Source: Muricea muricata
Lineage: Eukaryota; Cnidaria; Anthozoa; Malacalcyonacea; Plexauridae
Assembly (NCBI GenBank): GCA_963855995.1
Contig: OY979718.1
Location: 30,351,282-30,415,281, forward strand
Direction: 5' to 3'
DNA: 64,000 nucleotides
The position numbers were made by a program, and so were the translations under genes. Below the pieces are notes generated by a model. That model had not been told where the DNA came from, did not search any database, and worked only from the letters and a program-made list of their open reading frames with translations. Shown piece after piece: positions 36,730 through 49,944 of this stretch (the stretch's first letter is position 1; each line of letters starts with the position of its first letter).

Positions 36730-37406
36730 AAACGGCGATTTTAAGTTGGTGATTTGAGCATGTTTTTACGTTCAAATCGCTTCTAGAACGCTTAAAACGC
36801 GATTTTGCTGGTTCTAAGATCATTTCTTTTCAGTTTACAAGAGAAATATAATTTTCTCATGTCTGCGGGTTACTTCGCTCATCTCGATAGTGTGAGCGCC
36901 GAAAACCTGATTCCCGACTTGCTAAGTTCTGCAATTTCCATCTATTAGGTCTCTTTTAGGTCCGTGATTGCAGTACATTATTGCGCTCAACTCGTTCACT
37001 TTAGCACTGAAAACATCATTTTAAGCTCTAAAACGTCACCCTGATCGATTTAAAACAGCAATTTTTCGTTGGTGATTTGAGCATGTTTTTACGTTCAAAT
37101 CGCTTCTAGAACGCTTAAAACGCGATTTTGATGGTTCTAAGATCGTTTCTTTTCTGCTTACAAGAAAATTATAGGTTTCTCATTTCAACATGTCATTTCG
37201 CTCATCCCGATGGTTTGAGCGTCGAAAACCTAATTCCGGCCTTGCTAAGTTCTGCAATTTCCATTTAGAAGGTCTCTTTTATGTCCGTGATTGCAGTACA
37301 TCATTTCGCTCAACTCGTTCACTTTAGCACTGAAAACATCATTTTAAGCTTTAAAACGTCACCTTTATCGACATAAAACGGCGATTTTAAGTTGGTGATT
37401 TGAGCA
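36730..37406 (+). repeat. Two-monomer segment D, copy 2
   Basis: Same rare variant set as at 29870-30546. It is followed by about 1.29 kb (to 38667) that is absent between D and A in copy 1. Confidence 0.84.
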
Positions 37407-38666
37407 TGTTTTAACCCTCAAATCGCTTCTAGAAGACTAAAAACGATATTTTGATGGTTCTAAGATCGTTTCTTTTCAGTTTACAAGAGAGTTATAGGTT
37501 TCTCATGTCAACGGGTTACTTTGCTCATCTCGATAGTTTGAGCGCCGAAAACATGATTCCCGACTTGCTAAGTTCTGCAATTTCCATCTATTAGGTCTCT
37601 TTTAGGTCCGTGATTGCAGTACATTATTGCGCTCAACTCGTTCACTTTAGCACTGAAAACATCATTTTAAGCTCTAAAACGTCACCCTGATCGATTTAAA
37701 ACAGCAATTTTTCGTTGGTGATTTGAGCATGTTTTTACGTTCAAATCGCTTCTAGAACGCTTTAAACGCGATTTTGATGGTTCTAAGATCGTTTCTTTTC
37801 TGCTTACAAGAAAGTTATAGGTTTCTCATTTCAACATGTCATTTCGCTCATCCCGATGGTTTGAGCGTCGAAAACCTGATTCCCGACTTGCTAAGTTCTG
37901 CAATTTCCATTTATTAGGTCTCTTTTAGGTCCGTGAATGCAGTACATCATTGCAGTCAACTCGTTCACTTTAGCACTGAAAACATCATTTTAGGCTTTAA
38001 AACGTCACCCTGATCGATTTAAAACGGCAAGTTTTAGTTGGTGATTTGAGCATGTTTTTACGTTGAAATCGCTTCTAGAACGCTTAAAACGCGATTTTGA
38101 GTGTTCTAAGATCGTTTCTTTTCAGTGTACAAGCAAGTTATAGGTTTCTCATTTACACATGTCATTTCGCTCATCCCGTTTGTTTGAGGACCGAAAACCT
38201 GATTCCCGACTTGCTAAGTTCTGCAATTTCCATTTAGAAGGTCTCTTTTAGGTCCATGATTGAAGTACATCTTTGCGCTCAACTCGTTCACTTTAGCACT
38301 GAAAACATCAATTTAAGCTCTAAAACGTCACCCTGATGGATTTAAAACGGCGATTTTAAGTTGGTGATTTGAGCATATTTTTTCGCTCAAATCGCTTCTA
38401 GAACACTTAAAACGAAATTTTGCTGGTTCTAAAATCGTTTCTTTTCAGTTTACAAGAGAGTTATAGGTTTCTCATTTCAACATGTCATTTCGCTCATCCC
38501 GTTGGTTTGAGGACCGAAAACCTGATTCCCGACTTGCTAAGTTCTGCAATTTCCATTTAGAAGGTCTCTTTTAGGTCCATGATTGCAGTACATCATTTCG
38601 CTCAACTCGTTCACTTTAGCACTGAAAACATCAATTTAAGCTCTAAAACGTCACTTTGATGGATTT

Positions 38667-41600
38667 AAAACGGCGATTTTAAGTTGGTGATTTGAGCATA
38701 TTTTAACGCTCAAATCGCTTCTAGAACGCTTAAAACGCGATTTTGATGGTTCTAAGATCGTTTCTTTTCAGTTTACTAGAGAGTTATAGGTTTCTCATGT
38801 CAACGGGTTTTTTCGCTCATCTCGATAGTTTGAGCGCCGAAAACCTGATTCCCGACTTGCTAAGTTCTGCAATTTCCATCTATTAGGTCTCTTTTAGGTC
38901 CGTGATTGCAGTACATTATTGCGCTCAACTCGTTCACTTTAGCACAGAAAACATCATTTTAAGCTCTAAAACGTCACCCTGATCGATTTAAAACAGCAAT
39001 TTTTCGTTGGTGATTTGAGCATGTTTTTACGTTCAAATCGCTTCTAGAACGCTTAAAACGCGATTTTGATGGTTCTAAGATCGTTTCTTTTCTGCTTACA
39101 AGAAAATTATAGGTTTCTCATTTCAACATGTCATTTCGCTCATCCCGATTGTTTGAGCGTCGAAAACCTAATTCCGGCATTGCTAAGTTCTGCAATTTCC
39201 ATTTAGAAGGTCTCTTTTAGGTCCGTGAATGCAGTACATCATTGCACTCAACTCGTTCACTTTAGCACAGAAAACATCATTTTAAGCTTTCAAACGTAAC
39301 CCTGATTGATTTAAAACGGCAACTTTTAGTTGGTGATTAGAGCATATTTTTACGTTCAAATCGCTTCTACAACGCTTAAAAGGTGATTTTGATGGTTCTA
39401 AGATGGTTTCTTTTCTGCTTACAAGAAAGCTATAGGTTTCTCATTTCAACATGTCATTTCGCTCATCCCGATGGTTTGAGCGTCGAAAACCTGATTCCGG
39501 CCTTGCTAAGTTCTGCAATTTCCATTTAGAAGGTCTCTTTTAGGTCCGTGATTGCAGTACATCATTTCGCTCAACTCGTTCACTTTGGCACAGAAAACAT
39601 CATTTTAAGCTTTAAAACGTCACCCTGATTGATTTAAAACGGCGACTTTTAGTTGGGGATTTGAGGATATTTTTACGTTCAAATCGCTTCTAGAACGCTT
39701 AAAAGGTGATTTTGATGGTTCTAAGATCGTTTCTTTTCTGCTTACAAGAAAGTTATAGGTTTCTCATTTCAACATGTCATTTCGCTCATCCCGATTGTTT
39801 GAGCGTCGAAAACCTGATTCCGGCCTTGCTAAGTTCTGCAATTTACATTTAGAAGGTCTCTTTTAGGTCCGTGATTGCAGTACATCATTTCGCAAAACTC
39901 GTTCACTTTAGAACTGAAAACATCATTTTAAACTCAAAAACGTCACCCTGATCGATTTAAAACGGCGATTTTAAGTTGGTGATTTGAGCATGTTTTCACG
40001 CTCAAATCGTTCTAGAACGGGTAAAACGCAATTTTGATGGTTCTAAGATCGTTTCTGTTCAGTTTACTAGAGAGTTATAGGTTTCTCATATCAACGGGTT
40101 ACTTCGCTCATCTCGATAGTTTGAGCGCCGAAAACATGATTTAAGTGTACAAGCAAGTTATAGGTTTCTCATTTCAACATGTCATTTCGCTCATCCCGTT
40201 GGTTTGAGGACCGAAAACCTGATTCCCGACTTGCTAAGTTCTGCAATTTCCATTTAGGAGGTCTCTTTTAGGTCCGTGAATGCAGTACATCATTGCGCTC
40301 AACTCGTTCACTTTAGCACTGAAAACATCATTTTAAGCTCTAAAACGTCACCCTGATCGATTTAAAACAGCAATTTTTCGTTGGTCATTTGAGCATGTTT
40401 TTAGGCTCAAATCGCTTCTAGAAGACTAAAAACGCAATTTTGATGGTTCTAAGATCGTTTCTTTTCAGTTTACAAGAGAGTTATAGGTTTCTCATGTCAA
40501 CGGGTTACTTCGCTCATGTCGATAGTTTGAGCGCCGAAAATATGATTCCCGACTTGCTAAGTTCTGCAATTTCCATTTATTAGGTCTCATTTAGGTCCGT
40601 GAATGCAGTACATCATTGCACTCAACTCGTTCACTTTAGCACTGAAAACATCATTTTAGGCTTTAAAACGTCACCCTGATCGATTTAAAACAGCAACTTT
40701 TAGTTGGTGATTTGAGCATGTTTTTACGTTCAAATCGCTTCTAAAACGCTTAAAACGCGATTTTGATGGTTCTAAGATCGTTTCTTTTCTGCTTACAAGA
40801 AAATTATAGGTTTCTCATTTCAACATGTGATTTCGCTCATCCCGATGGTTTGAGTGTCGAAAACCTAATTCCGGCCTTGCTAAGTTCTGCAATTTCCATT
40901 TAGAAGGTCTCTTTTAGGTCCGTGATTGCAGTACATCATTTCGCTCAACTCGTTCACTTTAGCACTGAAAACATCATTTTAGGCTTTAAAACGTCACCCT
41001 GATCGATTTAAAACGGCAACTTTTAGTTGGTGATTTGAGCATGTTTTTACGTTGAAATCGCTTCTAGAACGCTTAAAACCCGATCTTGAGTGTTCTAAGA
41101 TCGTTTCTTTTCAGTGTACAAGCAAGTTATAGGTTTCTCATTTGAACATGTCATTTCGCTCATCCCGTTGGTTTGAGGACCGAAAACCTGATTCCCGACT
41201 TGCTAAGTTCTGCAATTTCCATTTAGAAGGTCTCTTTAAGGTCCGTGAATGTAGTACATCATTGCGCTCAACTCGTTACTTTATAGCACTGAAAACATCA
41301 AGTTAAGCTCTAAAACGTCACCCTGATGGATTTAAAACGGCGATTTTAAGTTGGTGATTTGAGCATGTTTTTACGCTCAAATCGCTTCTAGAACACTTAA
41401 AACGCAATTTTGCTGGTTCTAAGATCGTTTCTTTTCAGTTTACAAGAGAGTTATAGGTTTCTCATGTCAACGGGTTACTTCGCTCATCTCGATAGTTTGA
41501 GCGCCGAAAACCTGATTCCCGACTTGCTAAGTTATGCAATTTCCATCTATTAGGTCTCTTTTAGGTCCGTGATTGCAGTACATTATTGCGCTCAACTCGT

Positions 41601-44442
41601 TCACTTTAGCACTGAAAACATCATTTTAAGCTCTAAAACGTCACCATGATCGTTTTAAAACAGCAATTTTTCGTTGGTGATTTGAGCATGTTTTTACGTT
41701 CAAATCGCTTCTAGAACGCTTAAAACGCGATTTTGATGGTTCTAAGATCGTTTCTTTTCTGCTTACAAGAAAATTATAGGTTTCTCATTTCAACATGTGA
41801 TTTCGCTCATCCCGATGGTTTGAGCGTCGAAAACCTAATTCCAGCCTTGCTAAGTTCTGCAATTTCCATTTAGAAGGTCTCTTTTAGGTCCGTGATTGCA
41901 GTACATCATTTCGCTCAACTCGTTAGCACTGAAAACATCATTTTAAGCTTTAAAACGTCACCTTGATCGACATAAAACGGCGATTTTAAGTTGGTGATTT
42001 GAGCATGTTTTAACGCTCAAATCGCTTCTAGAAGACTAAAAACGCAATTTTGATGGTTCTAAGATCGTTTCTTTTCAGTTTACAAGAGAGTTATAGGTTT
42101 CTCATGTCAACGGGTTACTTCGCTCATCTCGACAGTTTGAGCGCCGAAAACATGATTCCCGACTTGCTAAGTTCTGCAATTTCCATTTATTAGGTCTCTT
42201 TTTGGTCCGTGAATGCAGTACATCATTGCGCTCAACTCGTTCACTTTAGCACAGAAAACATCATTTTAAGCTTTAAAACGTCACGCTGATTGATTTAAAA
42301 CGGCAACTTTTAGTTGGTGATTTGAGCGTATTTTTACGTTCAAATCGCTTCTAGAACGCTTAAAAGGTGATTTTGATATTTCTAAGATCGTTTCTTTTCT
42401 GCTTACAAGAAAGTTATAGGTTTTTCATTTCAACATGTCATTTCGCTCATCCCGTTGGTTTGAGGACCGAAAACCTGATTCCCGACTTGCTAAGTTCTGC
42501 AATTTCCATTTAGAAGGTCTCTTTTAGGTCCATGATTGCAGTACATCATTGCGCTCAACTCGTTCACTTTAGCACTGAAAACATCAATTTAAGCTCTAAA
42601 ACGTCACTCTGATGGATTTAAAACGGCGATATTAAGTTGGTGATTTGAGCATGTTTTTACGCTCAAATCGCTTCTAGAACACTTAAAACGCAATTTTGCT
42701 GGTTCTAAGATCGTATCTTTTCAGTTTACAAGAGAGTTATAAGTTTCTCATGTCAACGGGTTACTTCGCTCATCTCGATAGTTTGAGCGCCGAAAACCTG
42801 ATTCCCGACTTGCTAAGTTCTGCAATTTCCATCTATTAGGTCTCTTTTAGGTCCGTGATTGCAGTACATTATTGCGCTCAACTCGTTCACTTTAGCACTG
42901 AAAACATCATTTTAAGCTCTAAAACGTCACCCTGATCGATTTAAAACAGCAATTTTTCGTTGGTGATTTGAGCATGTTTTTACGTTCAAATCGCTTCTAG
43001 AACGCTTAAAACGCGATTTTGATGGTTCTAAGATCGTTTCTTTTCTGCTTACAAGAAAATTATAGGTTTCTCATTTCAACATGTCATTTCGCTCATCCCG
43101 ATGGTTTGAGCATCGAAAACCTAATTCCGGCCTTGCTAAGTTGTGCAATTTCCATTTAGAAGGTCTCTTTTAGGTCCGTGATTGCAGTACATCATTTCGC
43201 TCAACTCGTTCACTTTAGGACTGAAAACATCATTTTAAGCTTTAAAACGTCACCTTGATCGACATAAAACGGCGATTTTAAGTTGGTGATTTGAGCATGT
43301 TTTAACGCTCAAATCGCTTCTAGAAGACTAAAAACGCAATTTTGATGGTTCTAAGATCGTTTCTTTTCAGTTTACAAGAGAGTTATAGGTTTCTCATGTC
43401 AACGGGTTACTTCGCTCATCTCGATAGTTTGAGCGCCGAAAACATGATTCCCGACTTGCTAAGTTCTATAATTTCTATTTATTAGGTCTCTTTTAGGTCC
43501 GTGAATGCAGTACATCATTGCGCTCAACTCGTTCACTTTAGCACAGAAAACATCATTTTAAGCTTTAAAACGTCACCCTGATTGATTTAAAACGGCAACT
43601 TTAGTGGGTGATTTGAGCATATTTTTACGTTCAAATCGCTTCTAGAACGCTTAAAAGGTGATTTTGATGGTTCTAAGATCGTTTCTTTTCTGCTTACAAG
43701 AAAGTTATAGGTTTCTAATTTCAACATGTCATTTCGCTCATCCCGATTGTTTGAGCGTCGAGAACCTGATTCCCGACTTGCTAAGTTCTGCAATTTCCAT
43801 TTATTAGGTCTCTTTTAGGTCCGTGAATGCAGTACATCATTGCGCTCAACTCGTTCACTTTAGCGCAGAAAACATCATTTTAAGCTTTAAAACGTCACCC
43901 TGATTGATTTAAAACGGCAACTTTTGGTTGGTGATTTGAGCGTATTTTTACGTTCAAATCGCTTCTAGAACGCTTAAAACGTGATTTTGATGGTTATAAG
44001 ATCGTTTCTTTTCTGCTTACAAAAAATTATAGGTTTCTCATTTCAATATGTCATTTCGCTCATCCCGATGGTTTGAGCGCCGAAAACATGATTCCCGACT
44101 TGCTAAGTTGTGCAATTTTAATTTTGAAGGTCTGTTTTAGGTCCGTGAATGCAGTACATCTTTGCTCTAAACTCGTTCACTTTAGCACTGAAAACATCTT
44201 TTTAAGCCCTAAAACGTCGCCTTGATTGACATAAAACGGCAATTTTTAGTTGGCGACTTGAGCATGTTTTTACGCTCAAATCGCTTCTAGAACACTTAAA
44301 ACGCAATTTTGATGGTTCTAAGATCATTGCTTTTCAGATTACAAGAGAGTTATAGGTTTTCTCATGTCAACGGGTTACTTCGCTCATCTCGATAGTTTGA
44401 GCGCCGAAAACCTGATTCCCGACTTGCTAAGTTCTGCAATTT
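38667..44442 (+). repeat. Segment A, copy 2
   Basis: Same landmarks as copy 1, each 8,152 bp later. After it the sequence continues into 8.3 kb (44.4-52.7 kb) that copy 1 lacks. Confidence 0.9.
40105..40187 (+). repeat. Truncated 83 bp monomer, copy 2
   Basis: The same 240 bp deletion, 8,152 bp downstream. The base after the junction is A (GATTTAAGTG) where the other two copies have C (GATTTCAGTG). Confidence 0.93.
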
Positions 44443-46315
44443 CCATTTATTAGGTCTCTTTTAGGTTTGTGATTGCAGTACATTATTGCGCTAAACTCGT
44501 TCACTTTTGGCACTGAAAACATCATTTTAAGCTCTAAAACTTCACCCTGATAGATTTAAAACAGCAATTTTTCGTTGGTGATTTGAGGATGTTTTCACGT
44601 TCAAATCGCTTCTAGAACGCTTAAAACGCGATTTTGATGGTTCTAAGATCGTTTCTTTTCTGCTTACAAGAAAATTATAGGTTTCTCATTTCAACATGTC
44701 ATTTCGCTCATCCCGATGGTTTGAGCGTCGAAAACCTAATTCCGGCCTTGCTAAGTTCTGCAATTTCCATTTAGAAGGTCTCTTTTAGGTCCGTGATTGC
44801 AGTACATCATTTCGCTCAACTCGTTCACTTTGGCACTGAAAACATCATTCTAAGCTTTAAAACGTCACCTTAATCGACATAAAACGGCGATTTTAAGTTG
44901 GTGATTTGAGCATGTTTTAACGCTCAAATCGCTTCTAGAAGACTAAAAACGCAATTTTGATGGTTCTAAGATCGTTTCTTTTCAGTTTACAAGAGAGTTA
45001 TAGGTTTCTCATGTCAACGGGTTACTTCGCTCATCTCGATACTTTGAGCGCCGAAAACATGATTCCCGACTTGCTAAGTTCTGCAATTTCCATTTATTAG
45101 GTCTCTTTTAGGTCCGTAAATGCAGTACATCATTGCGCTCAACTCGTTCACTTTAGCACAGAAAACATCATTTTAAGCTTTAAAACGTCACCCTGATTGA
45201 TTTAAAACGGCAACTTTAAGTTGGTGATTTGAGCATATTTTTACGTTCAAATCGCTTCTAGAACGCTTAAAAGGTGATTTTGATATTTCTAAGATCGTTT
45301 CTTTTCTGCTTACAAGAAAGTTATAGGTTTCTCATTTCAACATGTCATTTCGCACATCCCGATAATTTGAGCGTCGAAAACCTGATTCCCGACTTACTAA
45401 GTTCTGCAATTTCCATTTATTAGGTCTCTTTTAGGTCCGTGAATGCAGTACATCATTGCACTCAACTCGTTCACTTTAGCACTGAAAACATCAATTTAAG
45501 CTCTAAAACGTCACCCTGATGGATTTAAAACGGCGATTTTAAGTTGGTGATTTGAGCATGTTTTTACGCTCAAATCGCTTCTAGAACACTTAAAACGCAA
45601 TTTTGCTGGTTCTAAGATCGTTTCTTTTCAGTTTACAAGAGAGTTATAGGTTTCTCATGTCAACGGGTTACTTCGCTCATCTCGATAGTTTGAGCGCCGA
45701 AAACCTGATTCCCGACTTGCTAAGTTCTGCAATTTCCATCTATTAGGTCTCTTTTAGGCCCGTGATTGCAGTACATTATTGCGCTCAACTCGTTCACTTT
45801 AGCACTGAAAACATCATTTTAAGCTCTAAAACGTCACCCTGATCGAATTAAAACAGCAATTTTTCGTTGGTGATTTGAGCATGTTTTTACGTTCAAATCG
45901 CTTCTAGAACGCTTAAAACGCGATTTTCATGGTTCTAAGATCGTTTCTTTTCTGCTTACAAGAAAATTATAGGTTTCTCATTTCAACATGTCATTTCGCT
46001 CATCCCGATGGTTTGAACGTCGAAAACCTAATTCCGGCATTGCTAAGTTCTGCAATTTCCATTTAGAAGATCTCTTTTAGGTCCGTGATTGCAGTACATC
46101 ATTTCGCTCAACTCGTTCACTTTAGCACTGAAAACATCATTTTAGGCTTTAAAACGTCACCCTGATCGATTTAAAAGGGCAACTTTTAGTTGGTGATTTG
46201 AGCATGTTTTTACGTTGAAATCGCTTCTAGAACGCTTAAAACGCGTTCTTGAGTGTTCTAAGATCGTTTATTTTCAGTGTACAAGCAAGTTATAGGTTTC
46301 TCATTTCAACATGTC
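44130..46315 (+). repeat. 2.2 kb segment duplicated at 49945-52130 inside the macro-unit
   Basis: Offset 5,815 bp (18 monomers). Shared variants: ACATCTTTGCTCTAAACTCG, TATAGGTTTTCTCATG (one extra T), TTTTAGGTTTGTGATTGC, CACTTTTGGCACTG, CCGATAATTTGAGCG, GAAGATCTCTTTT and GATCGTTTATTTTCAG. Agreement ends just before CCCGTTGG versus CCCGTTTG at about 46.33/52.14 kb. Confidence 0.86.
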
Positions 46316-46641
46316 ATTTCGCTCATCCCGTTGGTTTGAGGACCGAAAACCTGATTCCCGACTTGCTAAGTTCTGCAATTTCCATTTAGAAGGTCTCTTT
46401 TAGGTCCATGATTGCAGTACATCATTGCGCTGAACTCGTTCACTTTAGCACTGAAAACATCATTTTAAGCTCTAAAACTGACCCCTGATCGATCTAAAAC
46501 GGCGATTTTAAGTTGGTGATTTTAGCATGTTTTACGCTCAAATCACTTCTAGAACGCTTAAAACAGGATTTTGATGGTTCTAAGATCGTTTTTTATCAGT
46601 TTACAAGCAAGTTATAGGTTTCTCATGTCAACGTGTTATTT

Positions 46642-46964
46642 TGCTCATCTCGATGGTTTGAGCGCCGAAAACATGATTCCCGACATGCTTAGTTCTGATA
46701 TTTTTATTTAGAAGGTCTCTTTTAGGTCCGTGAATGCAGTACATCATTGCGCTGAACTCGTTCACTTTAGCACTGAAAACATCATTTTAAGCTCTAAAAC
46801 GTCACCCTGATCGATTTAAAACAGCAATTTTTCGTTGGTGATTTGAGCATATTTTTACGTTCAAATCGCTTCTACAACGCTTAAAACGCGATTTTTATGG
46901 TTCTAAGATCGTTTCTGTTCAGTGTACAAGCAAGTTATAGGTTTCTCATTTCAACATGTCATTT
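46642..46964 (+). repeat. Diverged type C monomer, copy 2
   Basis: Carries CGTGTTATTTTGCTCATC, CCGACATGCTTAG and TCTGATATTTTTATTTAG. The monomer before it is also unusual (AAAACTGACCCCTGATCG, and AAATCACTTC in place of AAATCGCTTC). It is reproduced 16,228 bp downstream. Confidence 0.85.
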
Positions 46965-47359
46965 CGCTCATCCCGATGGTTTGAGCGACGAAAACCTGAT
47001 TCCCGACTTGCTAAGTTCTGCAATTTCCATTTAGAAGGTCTCTTTTAGGTCCGTGAATGCAGTACATCATTTCGCTCAACTCGTTCACTTTAGCACTGAA
47101 AACATCATTTTAAGCTTTAAAACGTCACCTTGATCGACATAAAACGGCGATTTTAAGTTGGTGATTTGAGCATGTTTTAACGCTCAAATCGCTTCTAGAA
47201 GACTAAAAACGCAATTTTGATGGTTCTAAGATCGTTTCTTTTCAGTTTACAAGAGAGTTATAGGTTTCTCATGTCAACGGGTTACTTCGCTCATCTCAAA
47301 AGTTTGAGCGCCGAAAACATGATTCCCGACTTGCTAAGTTCTGCAATTTCCATTTATTA

Positions 47360-48655
47360 GGTCTCTTTTAGGTCCGTGAATGCAGTACATCATTGCGCTC
47401 AACTCGTTCACTTTAGCACAGAAAACATCATTTTAAGCTTTAAAACGTCACGCTGATTGATTTAAAACGGCAACTTTTAGTTGGTGATTTGAGCATATTT
47501 TTACGTTCAAATCGCTTCTAGAACGCTTAAAAGGTGATTTTGATATTTCAAAGATCGTTTCTTTTCTGCTTACAAGAAAGTTATAGGTTTCTCATTTCAA
47601 CATGTCATTTCGCACATCCCGATAATTTGAGCGTCGAAAACCTGATTCCCGACTTACTAAGTTCTGCAATTTCCATTTATTAGGTCTCTTTTAGGTCCGT
47701 GAATGCAGTACATCATTGCACTCAACTCGTTCACTTTAGCACTGAAAACATCAATTTAAGCTCTAAAACGTCACCCTGATGGATTTAAAACGGCGATTTT
47801 AAGTTGGTGATTTGAGCATGTTTTTACGCTCAAATCGCTTCTAGAACACTTAAAACGCAATTTTGCTGGTTCTAAGATCGTTTCTTTTCAGTTTACAAAA
47901 GAGTTATAGGTTTCTCATGTCAACGGGTTACTTCGCTCATCTCGATAGTTTGAGCGCCGAAAACCTGATTCGCGACTTGCTAAGTTCTGCAATTTCCATC
48001 TATTAGGTCTCTTTTAGGTCCGTGAATGCAGTACATCATTGCGCTCAACTCGTTCACTTTAGCACAGAAAACATCATTTTAAGCTTTAAAACGTCACGCT
48101 GATTGATTTAAAACGGCAACTTTTAGTTGGTGATTTGAGCATATTTTTACGTTCAAATCGCTTCTAGAACGCTTAAAAGGTGATTTTGATATTTCAAAGA
48201 TCGTTTCTTTTCTGCTTACAAGAAAGTTATAGGTTTCTCATTTCAACATGTCATTTCGCACATCCCGATAATTTGAGCGTCGAAAACCTGATTCCCGACT
48301 TACTAAGTTCTGCAATTTCCATTTATTAGGTCTCTTTTAGGTCCGTGAATGCAGTACATCATTGCACTCAACTCGTTCACTTTAGCCCTGAAAACATCAA
48401 TTTAAGCTCTAAAACGTCACCCTGATGGATTTAAAACGGCGATTTTAAGTTGGTGATTTGAGCATGTTTTTACGCTCAAATCGCTTCTAGAACACTTAAA
48501 ACGCAATTTTGCTGGTTCTAAGATCGTTTCTTTTCAGTTTACAAAAGAGTTATAGGTTTCTCATGTCAACGGGTTACTTCGCTCATCTCGATAGTTTGAG
48601 CGCCGAAAACCTGATTCGCGACTTGCTAAGTTCTGCAATTTCCATCTATTAGGTC
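47360..48655 (+). repeat. Local tandem duplication of a dimer (646 bp x 2)
   Basis: Adjacent copies at an offset of 646 bp share CACGCTGATTGATT, TTGATATTTCAAAGATCG, CCGATAATTTGAGCG, TTTACAAAAGAGTT and GATTCGCGACTTGC. The second copy has TTTAGCCCTG for TTTAGCACTG. It lies within the macro-unit, but only its beginning is reached again before the window ends. Confidence 0.83.
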
Positions 48656-48699
48656 TGTTTTAGGTCCGTGAATGCAGTACATCATTGCGCTCAACTCGT

Positions 48700-49520
48700 T
48701 CACTTTAGCACAGAAAACATGATTTTAAGCTTTAAAACGTCACCCTGATTGATTTAAAACGGCAACTTTTAGTTGGTGATTTGCGCATATTTTTACGCTC
48801 AATAGCTTGTAGAACGCTTAAAACGCGATTTTGATGGTTTTAAGATCGTTTCTTTTCTGTTTACAAGCAAGTTATAGGTTTCTGATTTCAACATGTCATT
48901 TCGCTCATCCCGATGGTTTGAGCAACGAAAATCTGATTCCGGACTTGCTAAGTTCTGCAATTTCCATTTAGAGGGTCTCTTTTAGGTCCGTGATTGCAGT
49001 ACATCATTGCACTCAACTCGTTCACTTTAGCACTGAAAACATCATTTTAGGCTTTAAAACATCACCCTGATCGAGTTAAAACGGCAACTTTTAGTTGGTG
49101 ATTTGAGCATGTTTTTACGTTCAAATCGCTTCTAGAACGCTTAAAACGCGATTTTGATGGTTCTAAGATCGTTTCTTTTCAGTGTACAAGCAAGTTATAG
49201 GTTTCTCATTTCAACATGTCATTTCGCTCATCCCGTTGGTTTGGGGACTGAAAACCTAATTCCCGACTTGCTAAGTTCTGCAATTTACATTTAGAAGGTC
49301 TCTTTTAGGTCCATGATTGCAGTACATCATTGCGCTCAACTCGTTCCCTTTAGCACTGAAAACATCAATTTAAGCTCTAAAACGTCACCCTGATGGATTT
49401 AAAACGGCGATTTTATGTTGGTAATTTGAGCATGTTTTTACGCTCAAATCGCTTCTAGAACACTTAAAACGCAATTTTGCTGGTTCTAAGATCGTTTCTT
49501 TTCATTTTACAAGAGAGTTA
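48700..49520 (+). repeat. Lower-similarity monomers inside the macro-unit
   Basis: Ordinary monomers with several private changes: TTTGCGCATATTTTT, CTCAATAGCTTGTAGAAC (disrupts the junction dyad and the TCTAGA site), GAGCAACGAAAATC, TTTGGGGACTG and TTATGTTGGTAATTTG. I found no near-identical partner for this stretch in the window, so it is probably covered only by the part of the next macro-unit that lies outside. Confidence 0.6.
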
Positions 49521-49944
49521 TAGGTTTCTCATGTCAACGGGTTACTTTGCTCATCTCGATAGTTTGAGCGCCGAAAACCTGATTCCCGACTTGCTAAGTT
49601 CTGCAATTTCCATTTATTAGGTCTCTTTTAGGTTTGTGATTGCAGTACATTATTGCGCTAAACTCGTTCACTTTTGGCACTGAAAACATCATTTTCAGCT
49701 CTAAAACTTCACCCTGATCGATTTAAAACAGCAATTTTTCGTTGGTGATTTGAGGATGTTTTCACGTTCAAATCGCTTCTAGAACGCTTAAAACGCGATT
49801 TTGATGGTTCTAAGATCGTTTCTGTTCAGTGTACAAGCAAGTTACAGGTTTCTCATTTCAACATGTCATTTCGCTTATCCCGATGGTTTGAGCGCCGAAA
49901 ACCTGATTCCCGACTTTCTAAGTTCTGCAATTTCCATTTAGAAG

